DNA from: Dromaius novaehollandiae
Lineage: Eukaryota > Chordata > Aves > Casuariiformes > Dromaiidae
Reading direction: 5' to 3'
Length of the DNA: 64,000 bases
Assembly: GCF_036370855.1 (NCBI RefSeq)
Contig: NC_088112.1
Coordinates: forward strand, 20,948,469 to 21,012,468
Below, piece after piece: positions 11,001 to 24,100 of this stretch (the first letter of the stretch is position 1; each line of letters opens with the position of its first letter). The notes below the pieces were generated by a model. It saw only the letters and a program-made list of their open reading frames with translations. It searched no databases and was not told where the DNA came from. The translations under genes and the position numbers were made by a program.

Positions 11001-14000
11001 CTGGTTTAGAGTCCAAAACCTCAGTCTGCTCCGCTGTAGAGTTCTCCAGCCCCCTCCGCTTAATCGTCCCATAGTTTGTCTCGTACGTGTCTGAGAGGGA
11101 GCTCGAGGAGGCCCAGCTCTGCCGAGACTGATCCACTTCCAGGCTGGCTTTCGACTGCCTGTTATTTTTGGAAAAGGGTTCAGAATATAAATAAGCCTCC
11201 TCAGAGCAACAATTTGTGGGATCAACTTCAGCTATAGGTCCGTCCAGCTGGGTGTGACGGTAAGAATTGAGGAGATCCCAGCTCTTCTGGTTTGGGATAT
11301 TCTGGAAGTTATCGTGAGAACTACTTGAGCACGAAGTCCAGCTTCCCCGGCCGCTGTCTGCCGCCTCGACCATGATGTGTTCGTGGGAGATCTCCTCGCT
11401 GCTCATGGACGATGTGAAAGCCATCCCTCTGATGAGAGCAGGCCTACTGAGCGACCAGCTACGTTTGAAAACAACAGAAATCAGAAAAAACTCACTAGGT
11501 TTTAAAACAGCAGCGATGCACTCGGAGACAATCATTTGGCTTTAAAGGCCAATCTCTGGGTTTCAAACATGAATGCAGCAAGGTCAAACGTATAGGAGCA
11601 CTGAAAAGAAACACCGTTATTCCCGACTGCAGCAGGGCCGTTACCCCAAAGGGATTAAGTCTGCAACTAGCATTTCGGGGCCTGATGGCAGATCCAGAAA
11701 AACCCAGTCCTTGGAGGCTTTCCTCTGCCAACTGCAGTTTACTGACACATTACAAAATCTAGGCGCATTTCTCAGATACGTGCAAGTAACTTTATTATTC
11801 CTTTGCTTTTCTATTTTATGAATTCTAGCACAGGAACTCTTTTGTACCCACCAAAACTCACTGAAATTAAGGCATAATAAGGCAGCCATAGACTTTGAAC
11901 AATCTGCTTCTAATTTCTAAAAAAAATACTGAGTTCAGAATGCAGCAAGGTCCTTGGTGCAATTCAGTGTACTTCATTACTAAGGCTGGCTTTTTACAGC
12001 CAGTATTGAAGGTGCCACAATAACGCAGCACAAAGGGGTATTTAATTCATTACACTGCATCTTTGCTAACTAAAGTCTCAGTATCTGCATTCTGCCTTTT
12101 AGAAAAGGGAACTATTTTAGTTCATTAAGTACGCCTTTCAATTCCCATTTTAGCACAAAGAAATAAGATGAATTACTAATTACTTAAAAGCTGTATTACC
12201 TTAGCAAAGGATACGCTACTAATCCTTCTTACAGCGAAGGGAACACCAGAGAATGCTGGTGCATTAAAATCGAGTATACAGAAAAAAAGTATAGCTGTTT
12301 GTAGTGTTTGATCATGAAAAATAATTATGTTATTCTACAGATGATCTGTAGAGATTAGAAATGTAAGGAGAATCTCTCATTGACTAAAATCTACTACATT
12401 TGAAGGGAGAATATGCTATCCCAGAAAGATTCCCACGTCTCGGATTCGGTGGGTCAAGGCTGACAGTCTAGTGAAACCAAAACAAGAGCGGCATCTCGGG
12501 ACAAGCTCTGATGGTGCGAAGATGACAGCAGTGTTTCCTCTACAGAAACTCGCAGCAAGAAAGCGGCAGCTAGCTTCCCGTCTACCTCAGTAACAATTAA
12601 AAAAAAGTCCTTTAGAAAAAAAAAAAAACAAAAAAAAAACCCCCCACACATTGAAGTATTTTAAGTGACTGGTACTGCTGACTCTCGGGGATAACTGATA
12701 CCGTTCTGTTCTTCCTGTGCTGCCTCTCTCAGTACTGCACAGCAAGTCATTTGCTAAATACTGTACTAGCTATTAACACATTTGCAATCCCTTGCAAGAG
12801 TCGTCTATCTGAACCCTGCTGACGTGAACAAGCTGTTTTCCATCGAAAAGATACCATGAGTTTCTTGGGAAAATATGCTCTTCCCCTGTATTTTAGAGCA
12901 GCCAGCTCCCCAGCGTCTATCAATAGCTTAATAACCACTGTGCAGTTTATAACCGTCTTCCTTACGCCAAGTGCAACCCAAACGAGCCGCTGCTTACCCT
13001 GGGCAAGGCTGGGCGTAATCGGCTAATGGCTGCGGATGCTCCTTCCTCTCTGCCCCCAGCGAGTCCACGACGATGAGGGACTGGGGCAAGCTCCGCTCAT
13101 CCTGCAGCGCCGCGGACATGGAGTCTGCCGAGCAGTTGCTCACTATGCTGGAGCGGGAGGAAATCTCGCTGTGACTCGAATCCGAGAAGTTGTCGGATTT
13201 AGTGGAAGGTATGAGGGCATAGCCTGAGGGAAAAAGAGAAGCTTTTAGTCAAAGAGCAATTTTAGTTTACTAGGTACAATGAATTACTAACGCACATATT
13301 TCAGCAACGATATTTAAAACAAAAAAGTAACAAAACCAAACCCCCATCGTTCTTAAACGGATCAGTCTGCTCAAGTTTTTAATGGTACTAACGCTTTTAG
13401 CATCAGTCAGCATCTAGCACTGATTTATTAAGGCAATCATGTGACACCGATAACCTAGATGGACCTCCACAACTATCCAAACCATAACGCTAAACCAACA
13501 CGAACAGGATCAGCGGTGGGTGGATAAATTAGGTCCAGGCTTCCAAGCGCCGAGTCCCACAATATAAGCGCAATGCATTTCCCACAATTTCCTCTGCCCC
13601 GCTGGTGTGCGAGAGTCAATAAAAGCCCTTGGCAGTGGATGCGGAGATGCTGACTAAGGTAGAAGTGAGCTGTTAGCGCGCGGGGACAAGCCATATGGTC
13701 CAGTTCAGTTTTATGGTTTGTTCCAAAATTAACAGATCAGGAAGCAAAAGCGGGAGGAACTTTGGCAGGAGCTGGACCGCACTACGGCATCACTTCCACA
13801 GAAGGAGAACGGCTAAAGACCTCACCAAAATACATAAGCACTTTTTGTTTGGCTTACCCTTGCCCTCAAATAACTTCTTTCAGACTCAAGTAGCATATAA
13901 AGTCCCATACATCCGACACATAAAAGACTACTGTAGCAGAGATTTCCAGAGGCTCAGGCTAGGTGTGTCCTACCTCGACTTTTGCATCCTGAATCAAAGT

Positions 14001-17000
14001 AGCTGTGCCAGCAGAAGTACCTGTCCCTAGATGTGTCTTTAATATGGACAATATTATATCAATAACTAGCTTTAGCCCTTTATTTTGCTCACCTTAGAGA
14101 AGCAGGGAAAGAACTGAAGTGAATTAAGCTTGGCAAAGTGCCTCTTTGCTGCTACGAGGGTGCCCACCCTCTGAAGCCCTTGTGGGTTTACTTACTGGTC
14201 TCCTTCCAGTGGGGAGGAGGAGGAGGGACCTTTCTTGTCATGGCAATAAAGGTTGTCTGATGGGATGTTACAGGGTGAATAAACCTGAGCTCTCTCTTTG
14301 CTCTTTGTACAAAATAAGGCTTGAAAAATGGTTTTGAGCACAGAAATGATCCACTTTACTCTGGGAGAGCTCCTGCCACGCATCCCTCCCAGACTGGCTT
14401 GCAGGGGTCGTCTTCACCAGGACGTGGCATTAAGGACATCGGCTGCCAGCGTACAAGCGGAGCAAGGGCAGCCCGTTGGATGACCATGACGGTTGCTGTT
14501 GCCCTGCAATGTGCATCAGCCGTTCACGTCACAGCCCGAGACTCGCCAAGCCCCACTTGTGTCTGAGGTCAATGGACTTCTGCAAATTCCCATTAGGTCA
14601 CTGGGAAACTCTTTCACAAGGGGATGCCAGGCACAGATGAGCACTATCAAGCACTATCCTTGAGCACAAAGCTGCCTGCTGCTGTTTCCTTTTACTTTAA
14701 GTAAAGATATGGTTGAACTAGCCCAAAGAGGTGCACTACAAAAGATCATGATCTAATTTTAAGTGCATTACACCATCTCTTGTTTTTTGTCCTATTTATT
14801 TTGTCCTAATTTATTTAAATGAAAGAGTATCATCAGACACCAATAGGTCTCTGTTAAATCTGCTTTTGTTAACATTTTGCCTAAAACAACTATCTGGCCT
14901 ATTAATTGTGGGTTGTTCCTATTAAGCAGACTGAGGGCAATAAATCTGGGATTAATTTTTTTTTTCTTTGAATTTAATTTTTTTCTTTTTCCTTAAAGTT
15001 CCCACTGGGTTTCTCTATCACAAATGCACTGCGCCTCAGGAAAAATATATCCCTGCCTTCAGTGCGAGATAACAGACTGATATATCTTACATTATGTGCA
15101 TAAACATACCAAATTAGAACTTTTATTTGAAAACACTGGATCAAGAGCTGCTTCACTTATAGTAGAACAAGAGTCTGGAATTAGTCAAAGCCTTGTCGTC
15201 TTCCTTTACAGGAGACCATATCAATATATAATGGATGCACAGTCCTCAGATAAGCATTTTTTCCTAAATTCCTGCCAATCACTCTACTTCTCACTTCATT
15301 TCTACCTATATGTGCCTTTGAGTTGGACTGTGATATATTTACTTCAACATTAGGTGAAAATGTGAAATGACTAGGCTTTATAAAAACAATTTTAGTGATA
15401 CACACAAATCACTACAAAAACTGATGCCATTAAGTCCATGAAAAAATACAAAGACCATATAATATGGCATATGGAGCCATGGTATCCACGCCTCTGAGCA
15501 TATACAACTCATAACTTGAGAGACTTCACTGTTTTTTAAGCCTGATTATGGCTATAAGATTTTTGGCACCAAAAAGTGTTAAAAATTATAAATTTTATCA
15601 AACTAAAGAACTGACAACCCTTAATTAAAAACTTTAATACCTCATATTCCTTATTTTGTCTAACAGACTCCTAAAAATTAAAACAATCATACTACAGTAA
15701 GAAATGTTCTCACAGTGCATCTTTTAAGATGCTCTTCATCAACAACCTCAAAGACATTCAGACCAAAAAACCTGATCTTTGTTAAAGAGATCAGCACTAT
15801 CTGAAAACTGGACTTATTAAATCATGGCAAAGGTATATAAACAGACTAAATGTTAACCTTAGCTTGGCTGAAGGGCAGAATAGACGTGGCTAATAGAGGG
15901 GAAAGTGCAAACATGCACACAAAACCCACCAATGCTGGCAGTGAACATTTGATTTACATCACACTGCAAATTCTTTGGATGATGAAAAATAGCACCATCA
16001 TTAAGGCATACGAAAGGATGCTTGAAGTTACTGCGGTACCATCCTAAGGCTGTTTCATTAGCATTTGCAAAGCACTACGTAACAGAACTTTCACTGTACC
16101 TATCCCTTTATTTTCTAATCTTGACATTGGAAGTATTTTCCTTACTGCGTTGTAAGGGTGATTTATTATGACCACCTGACACAAATATCTCCTACTTTTG
16201 AAAATGTGAATGGAAGGGAGGTATATCAAACAGCTTAAAACATGTTTTAATGAATCTGTATGCAAATGTATAATGCTAATATAACTTAGATTATACCAGT
16301 ACAACCAATATAAAATGGATATCAGTCTTTCTTCTAAAAATATATCAAATAGTCTTCCTCCTTCTTCTAGGCCTCCTCTGTAGACAGTAAAATATCAGTA
16401 GACTGCTGTTGCCATAGAGACTTGCTGTACTCAGAGTATCACTGTCTATGTCCTGTTGTTCTTCACTCCTCTCTGAGGCTTGAATGTGCTCTGCTTCCCT
16501 TTTTGCTGAAAAAGCTGTTCTTTCCCTGGAGAAACTTCTCTCCCTAAGTCTTCCAAACAGGGATCCCTTCTTTCTCCTGTGCTCATGCTCAAGTTCTGCC
16601 TTTTCACTCAAATCCTTGCTTTCTCCCTTTTCACTTATGTCAGAACTGGCTCTTGTTTTGACAGTCATCTCCCGAATTTTCTTTTGCAAATAAGCCCCAC
16701 CTATTCCATAGCTGCGTTGTCCACTGTTCTTGTTGCTGGCTTCACTGGCAAGTGATGAGGAAGACCCAGACAGATTCATCTGACTGCAGTTATCAGACCT
16801 CTGGATGTTACCAACTGCAACAAAGTATACACATGCAGATCTTGATAAATAACACAAGACAAACAGCAGTAAAAATAATGTGTTGATTTTAAAACTTTTT
16901 TCTTCAACCATATTTGCATACAGATTTAGTAAAATGTGTTCATGCCTAAAACTATATATTTCAGCTGTCTGTGAAGCACCTAACTTTAGTTCAATGAGTT

Positions 17001-20000
17001 GTTAGCACTACACAACAACAGGATACCGATTACCTTAATGACATTAGATCAGTGCTAAAATATGCTAAAAGCAAGTTGAATTCATGAAATAATCCACAAA
17101 GAAACAAAATATTATTTTCTTAGAACCAGATGAAAGTCAACAAAAATAACATGTTTGTAGAAAAACACAAAACACAGCAGCAGTGACTCTCAAAAATCTC
17201 AGTGGAACTAGTTCTGGCAATCCGAGTAATCAAATTCTCTATACACATACTGTGTCTAAGTAAAATAAGTGACATTCTCCTAAAGAAAAGAGCATCTTGT
17301 GACAGCAGAAGTGGATTCCCATGGAACCTGACAAGCTTGATCTCCCCCTGAAAAAGGTGAGAAATGCAGTAAGTGGCCATGCCATGCCATGCCAATCCAG
17401 TGGCTTTGGGTCCTCAGTGAGTCAGAAAGCAGCACAGAGGGAGGGAGAAATGCCTTACGCTGTTCACCACTGACCACACTGGCTGACTATATCGTGGTGT
17501 TAGGAGATTTCAAATGAACTCCCATCCAAGCTTGGCTAATGATGAAATGATGCTGGTCTTTCAAGATGAAGGTATCAAAAATAAAGGGATTCTCAGGGCA
17601 TCATGATAGACAGGGATGTATACAAAGCCCTGTACGCAAGAACAGAAAATATGAATAGTGACTCCAGGATTTGGAAGGATGCATTACTTCTGTACCTATC
17701 AAAACTCTTCTGTAGAACTATGACAGTATTTTCTCTTCAGCTCCAATCACAGCAGATTCGCGCGTAGACTTCAAAAACCCAGTGTGATTAAAATTATTTT
17801 TGGTAAGTGAGGGAAAGGGGTTATTCAAAGCATCGTGCTAAGTCCATAGTAATGATAAAATATATTAAAGCATTAAAAACAGAAGTGTAACATAAAACTA
17901 TAATAGGATTAGGAATGGAAGTAGCAGATTTCCAGAATGATGAATTTAATGACAGACTTCTGATTTGCTTTGACTTGTGTATGCTAAACATTTGCAAAAC
18001 CAAGCGAGTGAAGGAGAGCACCTAAGCTGGACTGATGTTCAGTGAGAAAGAGGTAAGAGTGACAAGATTCACAAACAGACTTGCATCTGCAGCTAACACC
18101 TAAGTGAATCAAAAAGACTATCTAATCAGCTGATATTTCAGCAACCTTCGGCAAAAAGGTAAGTTGTCTTAACAGCCGCAATTTCTTCACAACACTGCTA
18201 TCTTCAGGAAAGCTCCAGATTTGCAATTCCCACTTACCTAAGTGGCCACCTAAATCTGAACTGATATGCTGGTGGGCAGCAAAGCACTTAAGACCTATCA
18301 GGAATTCTGCCCGAAGCACTTACACAATTTTTATTTTTTTTCTTTTCTTTTTACTTTTTACAGAACAAGTAACTGTTAAGGCTGAAAAACAAATACATTG
18401 GAAAACAATGTCTACCAGCAATTCATAGAAAGTTATGATGCTTCTTGACATGAAGGTTCTAAAGTATTATTTCTCAGAGTACGTTCAATTACCAACAAAT
18501 ATTTCTGCCCCTGTACACCCTGTTTTTGGCTCAGCGAAGACAGACGGTCCGTCAGATGGATTCTTACACAGAGGTTTGTAACCATTCACCGCAGCACACA
18601 TACCTTTGCGGGGAGAGCCCTGAGGAGAAGCAGGTGGGCTGGAGTGCAAAGAAGATGCCATAGACATAGTGTCATCTGTTTGTTTCTTAGTACTTACTTC
18701 CTCAGACAAACTTAATGACTTCTGTGGGGAGCCTGTACCTGTGAAAACAGCAGATCATTTAGTACGTATTATTCTTCTTCCAAGCTAGTGGCCACTGATA
18801 CTGCTACTGTTGGTTGCTCAGTGATATCTGAAATGTGTTGAAACATCCAGGTCATAACTGGAACCATTACAACAGAAACACTAGCCAGTGTTTTGGCAAA
18901 GGGCTAAAAACTGTATGAAGTATGAAGCTTGGAAGAACTCCTTGCCCACGACACTGTTAGGGCAGTGTTAAAAAACTAGTTGCATCACAGCAAATAAAAG
19001 TTCAAGAGAAGAATATCTTCTGAATCAGCAGTGGTCAGGTCAGTACTTCAGAGCACTATATAGCACTCAGCAAATTTAGCAAAACCAGTACACCCCACCG
19101 TACTTGGCAAACCTGTTAATTCGGTATTTCTTGTTCACTGTTGACCATGTTGCATATGCATAGTAAAGAATTGACTTGAGTTCCTCATAGGTTGGTTAGA
19201 TTAACACTTAACACATAGGAAAGAACAAATACCTCTCAGCAGTAGCATCACAAACAAAACTTCTGGAACGTATCAAGTTGTAGAGACTTTTGAGAGGAGA
19301 CTTGAACTAAATTGTAAGACTTTTTCAACTTCAAACATTATGATAATGTATATGCTGCAATACAGTGTTTTCTCAAACTATTTTAGTGGATATTGATGCT
19401 CAATGTATCATAGAATCATTTCGTACCATTTATTAACTGCAACTAACCTTTTAACATTTAAAATTATTGTATATTTCAAATGATATAGCAGTTATGCAAA
19501 AAGGTCAAAATATTTTAATACTAAATACTGCTTTGCAACTGGTAAATGTGATTCATTTCAAGGATTTTGCCATAACATATTATACTTCATTTTGTCATGA
19601 AAATATATAAGCAATATTATTCTGCTCAGTTCATGCAAGATCCAATTAGAATGCAGAAATACACAGCAAAGGCTTAACACTGTACCTCTGACCTGTTCAA
19701 AACGCAGATAATAGGATCACTTAAATAGACTCATTCAGGATAAAGAGATATCTGTACACTTTCCAGGTATATACCAGAAAACAATCACTGTCACAGAAAG
19801 TGACAAGTTACAATTAATGGCCTATGAAACTAAAGCAAGAGAGCGTATTTACAGCACCTTGCAATTAGCTGTTTTCAGAAAATGTATTAAATACTTAGTT
19901 GTGCAAACAGCAGAGTAAATTACACACTCTCTTGAAACACAGAGTAGTGCAATTCAGCTATTTTTAAGTGAGAACGTAAATGAAGCCTTGAACTGTAAAG

Positions 20001-21095
20001 CTAACTTTGATGCCTGCATAACAATATCTCCAATAACCCATCGAGCTCCTCTCTAATCTACTGAGCTCTCCTTGGCTGAACTGCAGGTACTCACTGAATG
20101 TGACATGCTCCTTCGTCAGTCCCTTTTTCCTGCTGGGGTATAAATTTACAGACGGAACCTGAAGAACTTGACTCATTCTGTTTTGTTGATGCTGATGGGC
20201 TTTAGTGGCTTGGCCAATTGATCTCATAGGTACCGGAGACATTTCTGAGGATTTCGTCCCTCTTCTCTCACTTAAATTCTTTGTCACTGTTATGGAAAAA
20301 CTGGATATAAATATCTTGTACTAAAACTTACAGTATTATCACAATCATTCGAAGCACAATCATCCAGACAAAAGCAGCCATGATATCAAGTAGATAAAAC
20401 ATTCAAAATGTCTTCTATTCCAAGCATTCCTATCTTGTTACATTGAAGAGGCAGTTACATGAAGTGACATAAAAACCCACACCTAAGTGCTTTTAAGTGT
20501 CATAGAAGTACTTTATCCAAAGACAGAAACCACATGATGCATTTCCACCACAATTCAATTCCATACTTTGCACCCTATGTACAAACATCTAAAGACGTAA
20601 CAGCATCCTTTCAAAAATACGTAATGCCACATAAGGGACAAGAAATGCTTGCTTTGCAGCTGGCAAACCTTTCACTAGATGGCACAATTTACTTGCAACA
20701 CAGGACACTGTCTGAACTTCTACTTTAATTACAGAGTAATTAATAAACTGTTTGTGGAGTTAAGGCCATCTGACTTCTCCTTAAATTACCGTGGAAATAC
20801 CTGGATTGCAGAATACCTGCTGCTTGCTCTTTCTGCAAGCAAAGCTAGGAGAATCTTGGTACTGAGAGAAGAGATGAGGAAGCTGTACCTCCTACTTTTC
20901 TGAATATGAGCAAAAAAATTATCTACACATAAAGTCTACAAAACCATGTACCACCTTCCTGATTCAAAAGGTACTTGGTCAAAATTTAAATATCAGACTG
21001 TAGACAAACCCACCGAGTGCAAAGGAGCTGCCCCCAGGGTGGTTCTAGGCTCTACCTCCACCAGAGCGGATTTCTTTTTTCTTTTTCTTTTCTTT

Positions 21096-21127
<32 letters not shown>

Positions 21128-24100
21128 GTCTTTAAAACATTGGTATTTTAATCTTATACCACTCTACTATATTTATTTGTGTGTCCACTTAACCCTCAGT
21201 CTCCTTTTTTAATGTTAAAAAAAAGTACTTCATTTGCTTAAATACATGGAGTTAAAGTTGGTCTACATTCCTGATTTTTACACCCAAATATCTATGGCTA
21301 GCACTGTACAAACAATATTTATAATTTGGAGACATGATTCACTTAAAAGAATTGAGAAACTGCCTCAAAACATTTACGTTTCTCTCATGGGCATAGTACG
21401 ACCATCTGTCATGTCTGCACATAAATCGTCTACCGGGAAGTCATCTTTACATGCTTTAATTTATTGTTTCTACAGGATAAAAAAAAAACCAACAAAAATA
21501 AAACACAATGGTGGTACCTTTAAGTGGAAGCATTTTCTGCTCTTACGTATCCAGCTGAGCACAGCACAAGCAGAGCACACGTAACAGCGTACGCTCTGCT
21601 CTGTCCCGTGCAGGGCTACCCGTGATTTCTCACCACCTCAGATGCACAGTCAATGTGAACACACAGACTGTAGTATTTTTAAAAAGGAAGTCAAAAGTAT
21701 GGCTATTTCCAGGAGTCTTATATCACTATTTAAAAAGTTTTAAAAATTTTTGCATGAAAAGCCACCTTGGGAAATAATAGGAATTCAACAGTCTTAATAA
21801 TGAATAATAGAAAAGACTTAAAAATGTATCTTCAATTGTCACCTCCTACTTGTACTTTTAACTCACCTCCTTAACAGACAAAATGGTCTTTGAGAACAGC
21901 AACAACAAAAAAATGCAGTATGCTGTGTCTGGACAACAGACAAACATGAAATGTTGTTTTGCTAGCAAGATTATCACTCTTCTCTTTTGAAATAGTCCTA
22001 ACTACTTTTCAAACACTTGAAAATTTCTGATTATCAACATCACATGCAATTACAGTTTTTTATTTTTAAGTAAGAATTTACTGAACTGTGTGAGACAGAA
22101 GACACAGATCATATAATAGCGTGTTTAGTTAGGCAGTTTCACAGGAGCTCAATTTAAGAAAAACTGTCCTGTTGCAGCTCTCAGTTTTTGACTGTCAAGC
22201 CACATCAATCCCATTCGTCAGTACTGGCCTGACTTCTTCTCCTTCTCAACAATCTTCTTTTATTCCAAGCTGTACTGCATCACACTTTCTATATTGATTT
22301 TGTCTCTTTTCATTTTCTTGCTGTTCATATGGTAAACGTTACTTTTATCCTTCCTAATTCCGTACAAGGACAGCGGGGCAAGAAGAGATCTAATGTACTA
22401 TTGAATTTCCTTCCAGACTGATGAAAAGACACACAGTTTAAGAACTAAAGGTCAAAATAAAATAAAACCTCACTCCAAAGTTTTGTGAGCTCAGCCAAGG
22501 TCAGAGGATAAATGCTGGCTTGCTGAAAGTGCATTAGTTAGTCTGTTAGTACATGAATCGACGAACAAGCTGCTTACTACAGTAATTTTTGTTGGAGAAG
22601 AGAAAGACCTTAAATACATGTTTCAAAGGAAGGAACAAGATTTTTAGGAACTGTGCAGATTATGCCACCCTAACAGATCACTGTACTCACAAGTGCTATA
22701 TGCAGGCTCGCACTGAAGTGACAGTATTTGGATCTTTTCTTCATCTGTTTCCACATTCAGGTTGGACAAGTACTGCTTCACCTTCCTGGCCATCTGGGCA
22801 TCCTCATACAGTTTCTTGGCATTCAGAAGCGAGCTGCGTCGGGCACGTTTCTTGTGGGCGCCTCCCTGTACATCGAGCATGTTTGAGTTCGTACTGCCCT
22901 GGCTCAGAGACCTATAAAAGAAAAGAGCAAATCAGTAAATTTTTGGTTCTCATCAGCAATGAGGAGCAAAAGTAGCATATGCTGAAGCAGATTAATACCA
23001 AAACTCTTCAGTTAGGGCTAGTACATGCTGATGCAAATGAGTTAAGAAGATGAACAGCATTAAAACAACACTGGTCTTAAAATATTCTGGTAAAATTGAT
23101 AGCAGCATTTTGAGTCTAGGAAAGAATTGCTCATGAAAGTGTGGAACTAGCAAGAATGAGGCACAATGCTACGCAAACTGCCCCCCGTCTAGCTCTGCTA
23201 ATGGATGTTAGTCTTGCTCTGCAAAACCCATACTATTCCCACTGCAGACTGCAACAGCAGACCAACTCGCTAACCTTGGGTCAGTCAGTTTAAGCAATTC
23301 CCTACCCGCTCTGTGTTTCAGGCTTACAGCAGAAACTTCTCGCAGTTCAACTGACCACGGAAGAGAGTGACTAGTGTAATCCTCTTAGGATACTGAGCTT
23401 CTCATAGTGCTTAAGTAAGAGAAAAACCTATGTTCAATATGCAAAGTACATTTTATTATGCGCTTAATTCCTTTCTCCAATTAAGTAAAAACATCTATGA
23501 AAGATTAATTACTTGTGAAGTATCCCAAACACAGGTCAGGGAGACAGTGATAACACACATATGCTCAGACTTGTACACACTTGCATCTATGAAAGAACAT
23601 GACCAACACTTTCAAACGCTCCTATTTTAAGCTGTCAGTTCTATCAGCAACTGAACCAAAAATAGATAACTCAAATTGTTTATCTAATACTAATTACTAT
23701 CCATGATGGTCATTGTTATTCTCACTGATTTTACTGCTCAATTAGTGACCAAAGGACTGATCTTGATGTAGTTCAAATGTACCCATCACCTCTGTTTCGA
23801 CTGTCAATTTACTACAGACACACCGGTCCTAACCAATTTTTTTTTCTTTTGATCAATGAAGGTCATGGCATATATTACAAGCAAATTCTGATGGAAAATT
23901 TCAGGAAAATTGTTTTAAGTTTTTTGTAAACATTCAAAGGAATAAATTTTAAAAGGCTAAATTCTGCATAAAGATGTTTATCAAGATCTTGGATGTGTTT
24001 ACAGAATTGCAAGTGGCACATAAACAATTTCCAACAGGAGAGTCATAATAGCTAGGAGTCGGAATTAAACTTATTGTTTGAGGAAGTTTATGGAATTGAG

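Noticed and set aside
13695..14030. 111-codon open frame on the plus strand in an intron
   Set aside because: No homology recognised, antisense to RAPGEF6 and in ordinary intronic sequence.
19405..19425. CR1-like 3' tail (atagaatcat)
   Set aside because: Only one octamer-like unit and no adjacent CR1 body, so it is indistinguishable from chance.
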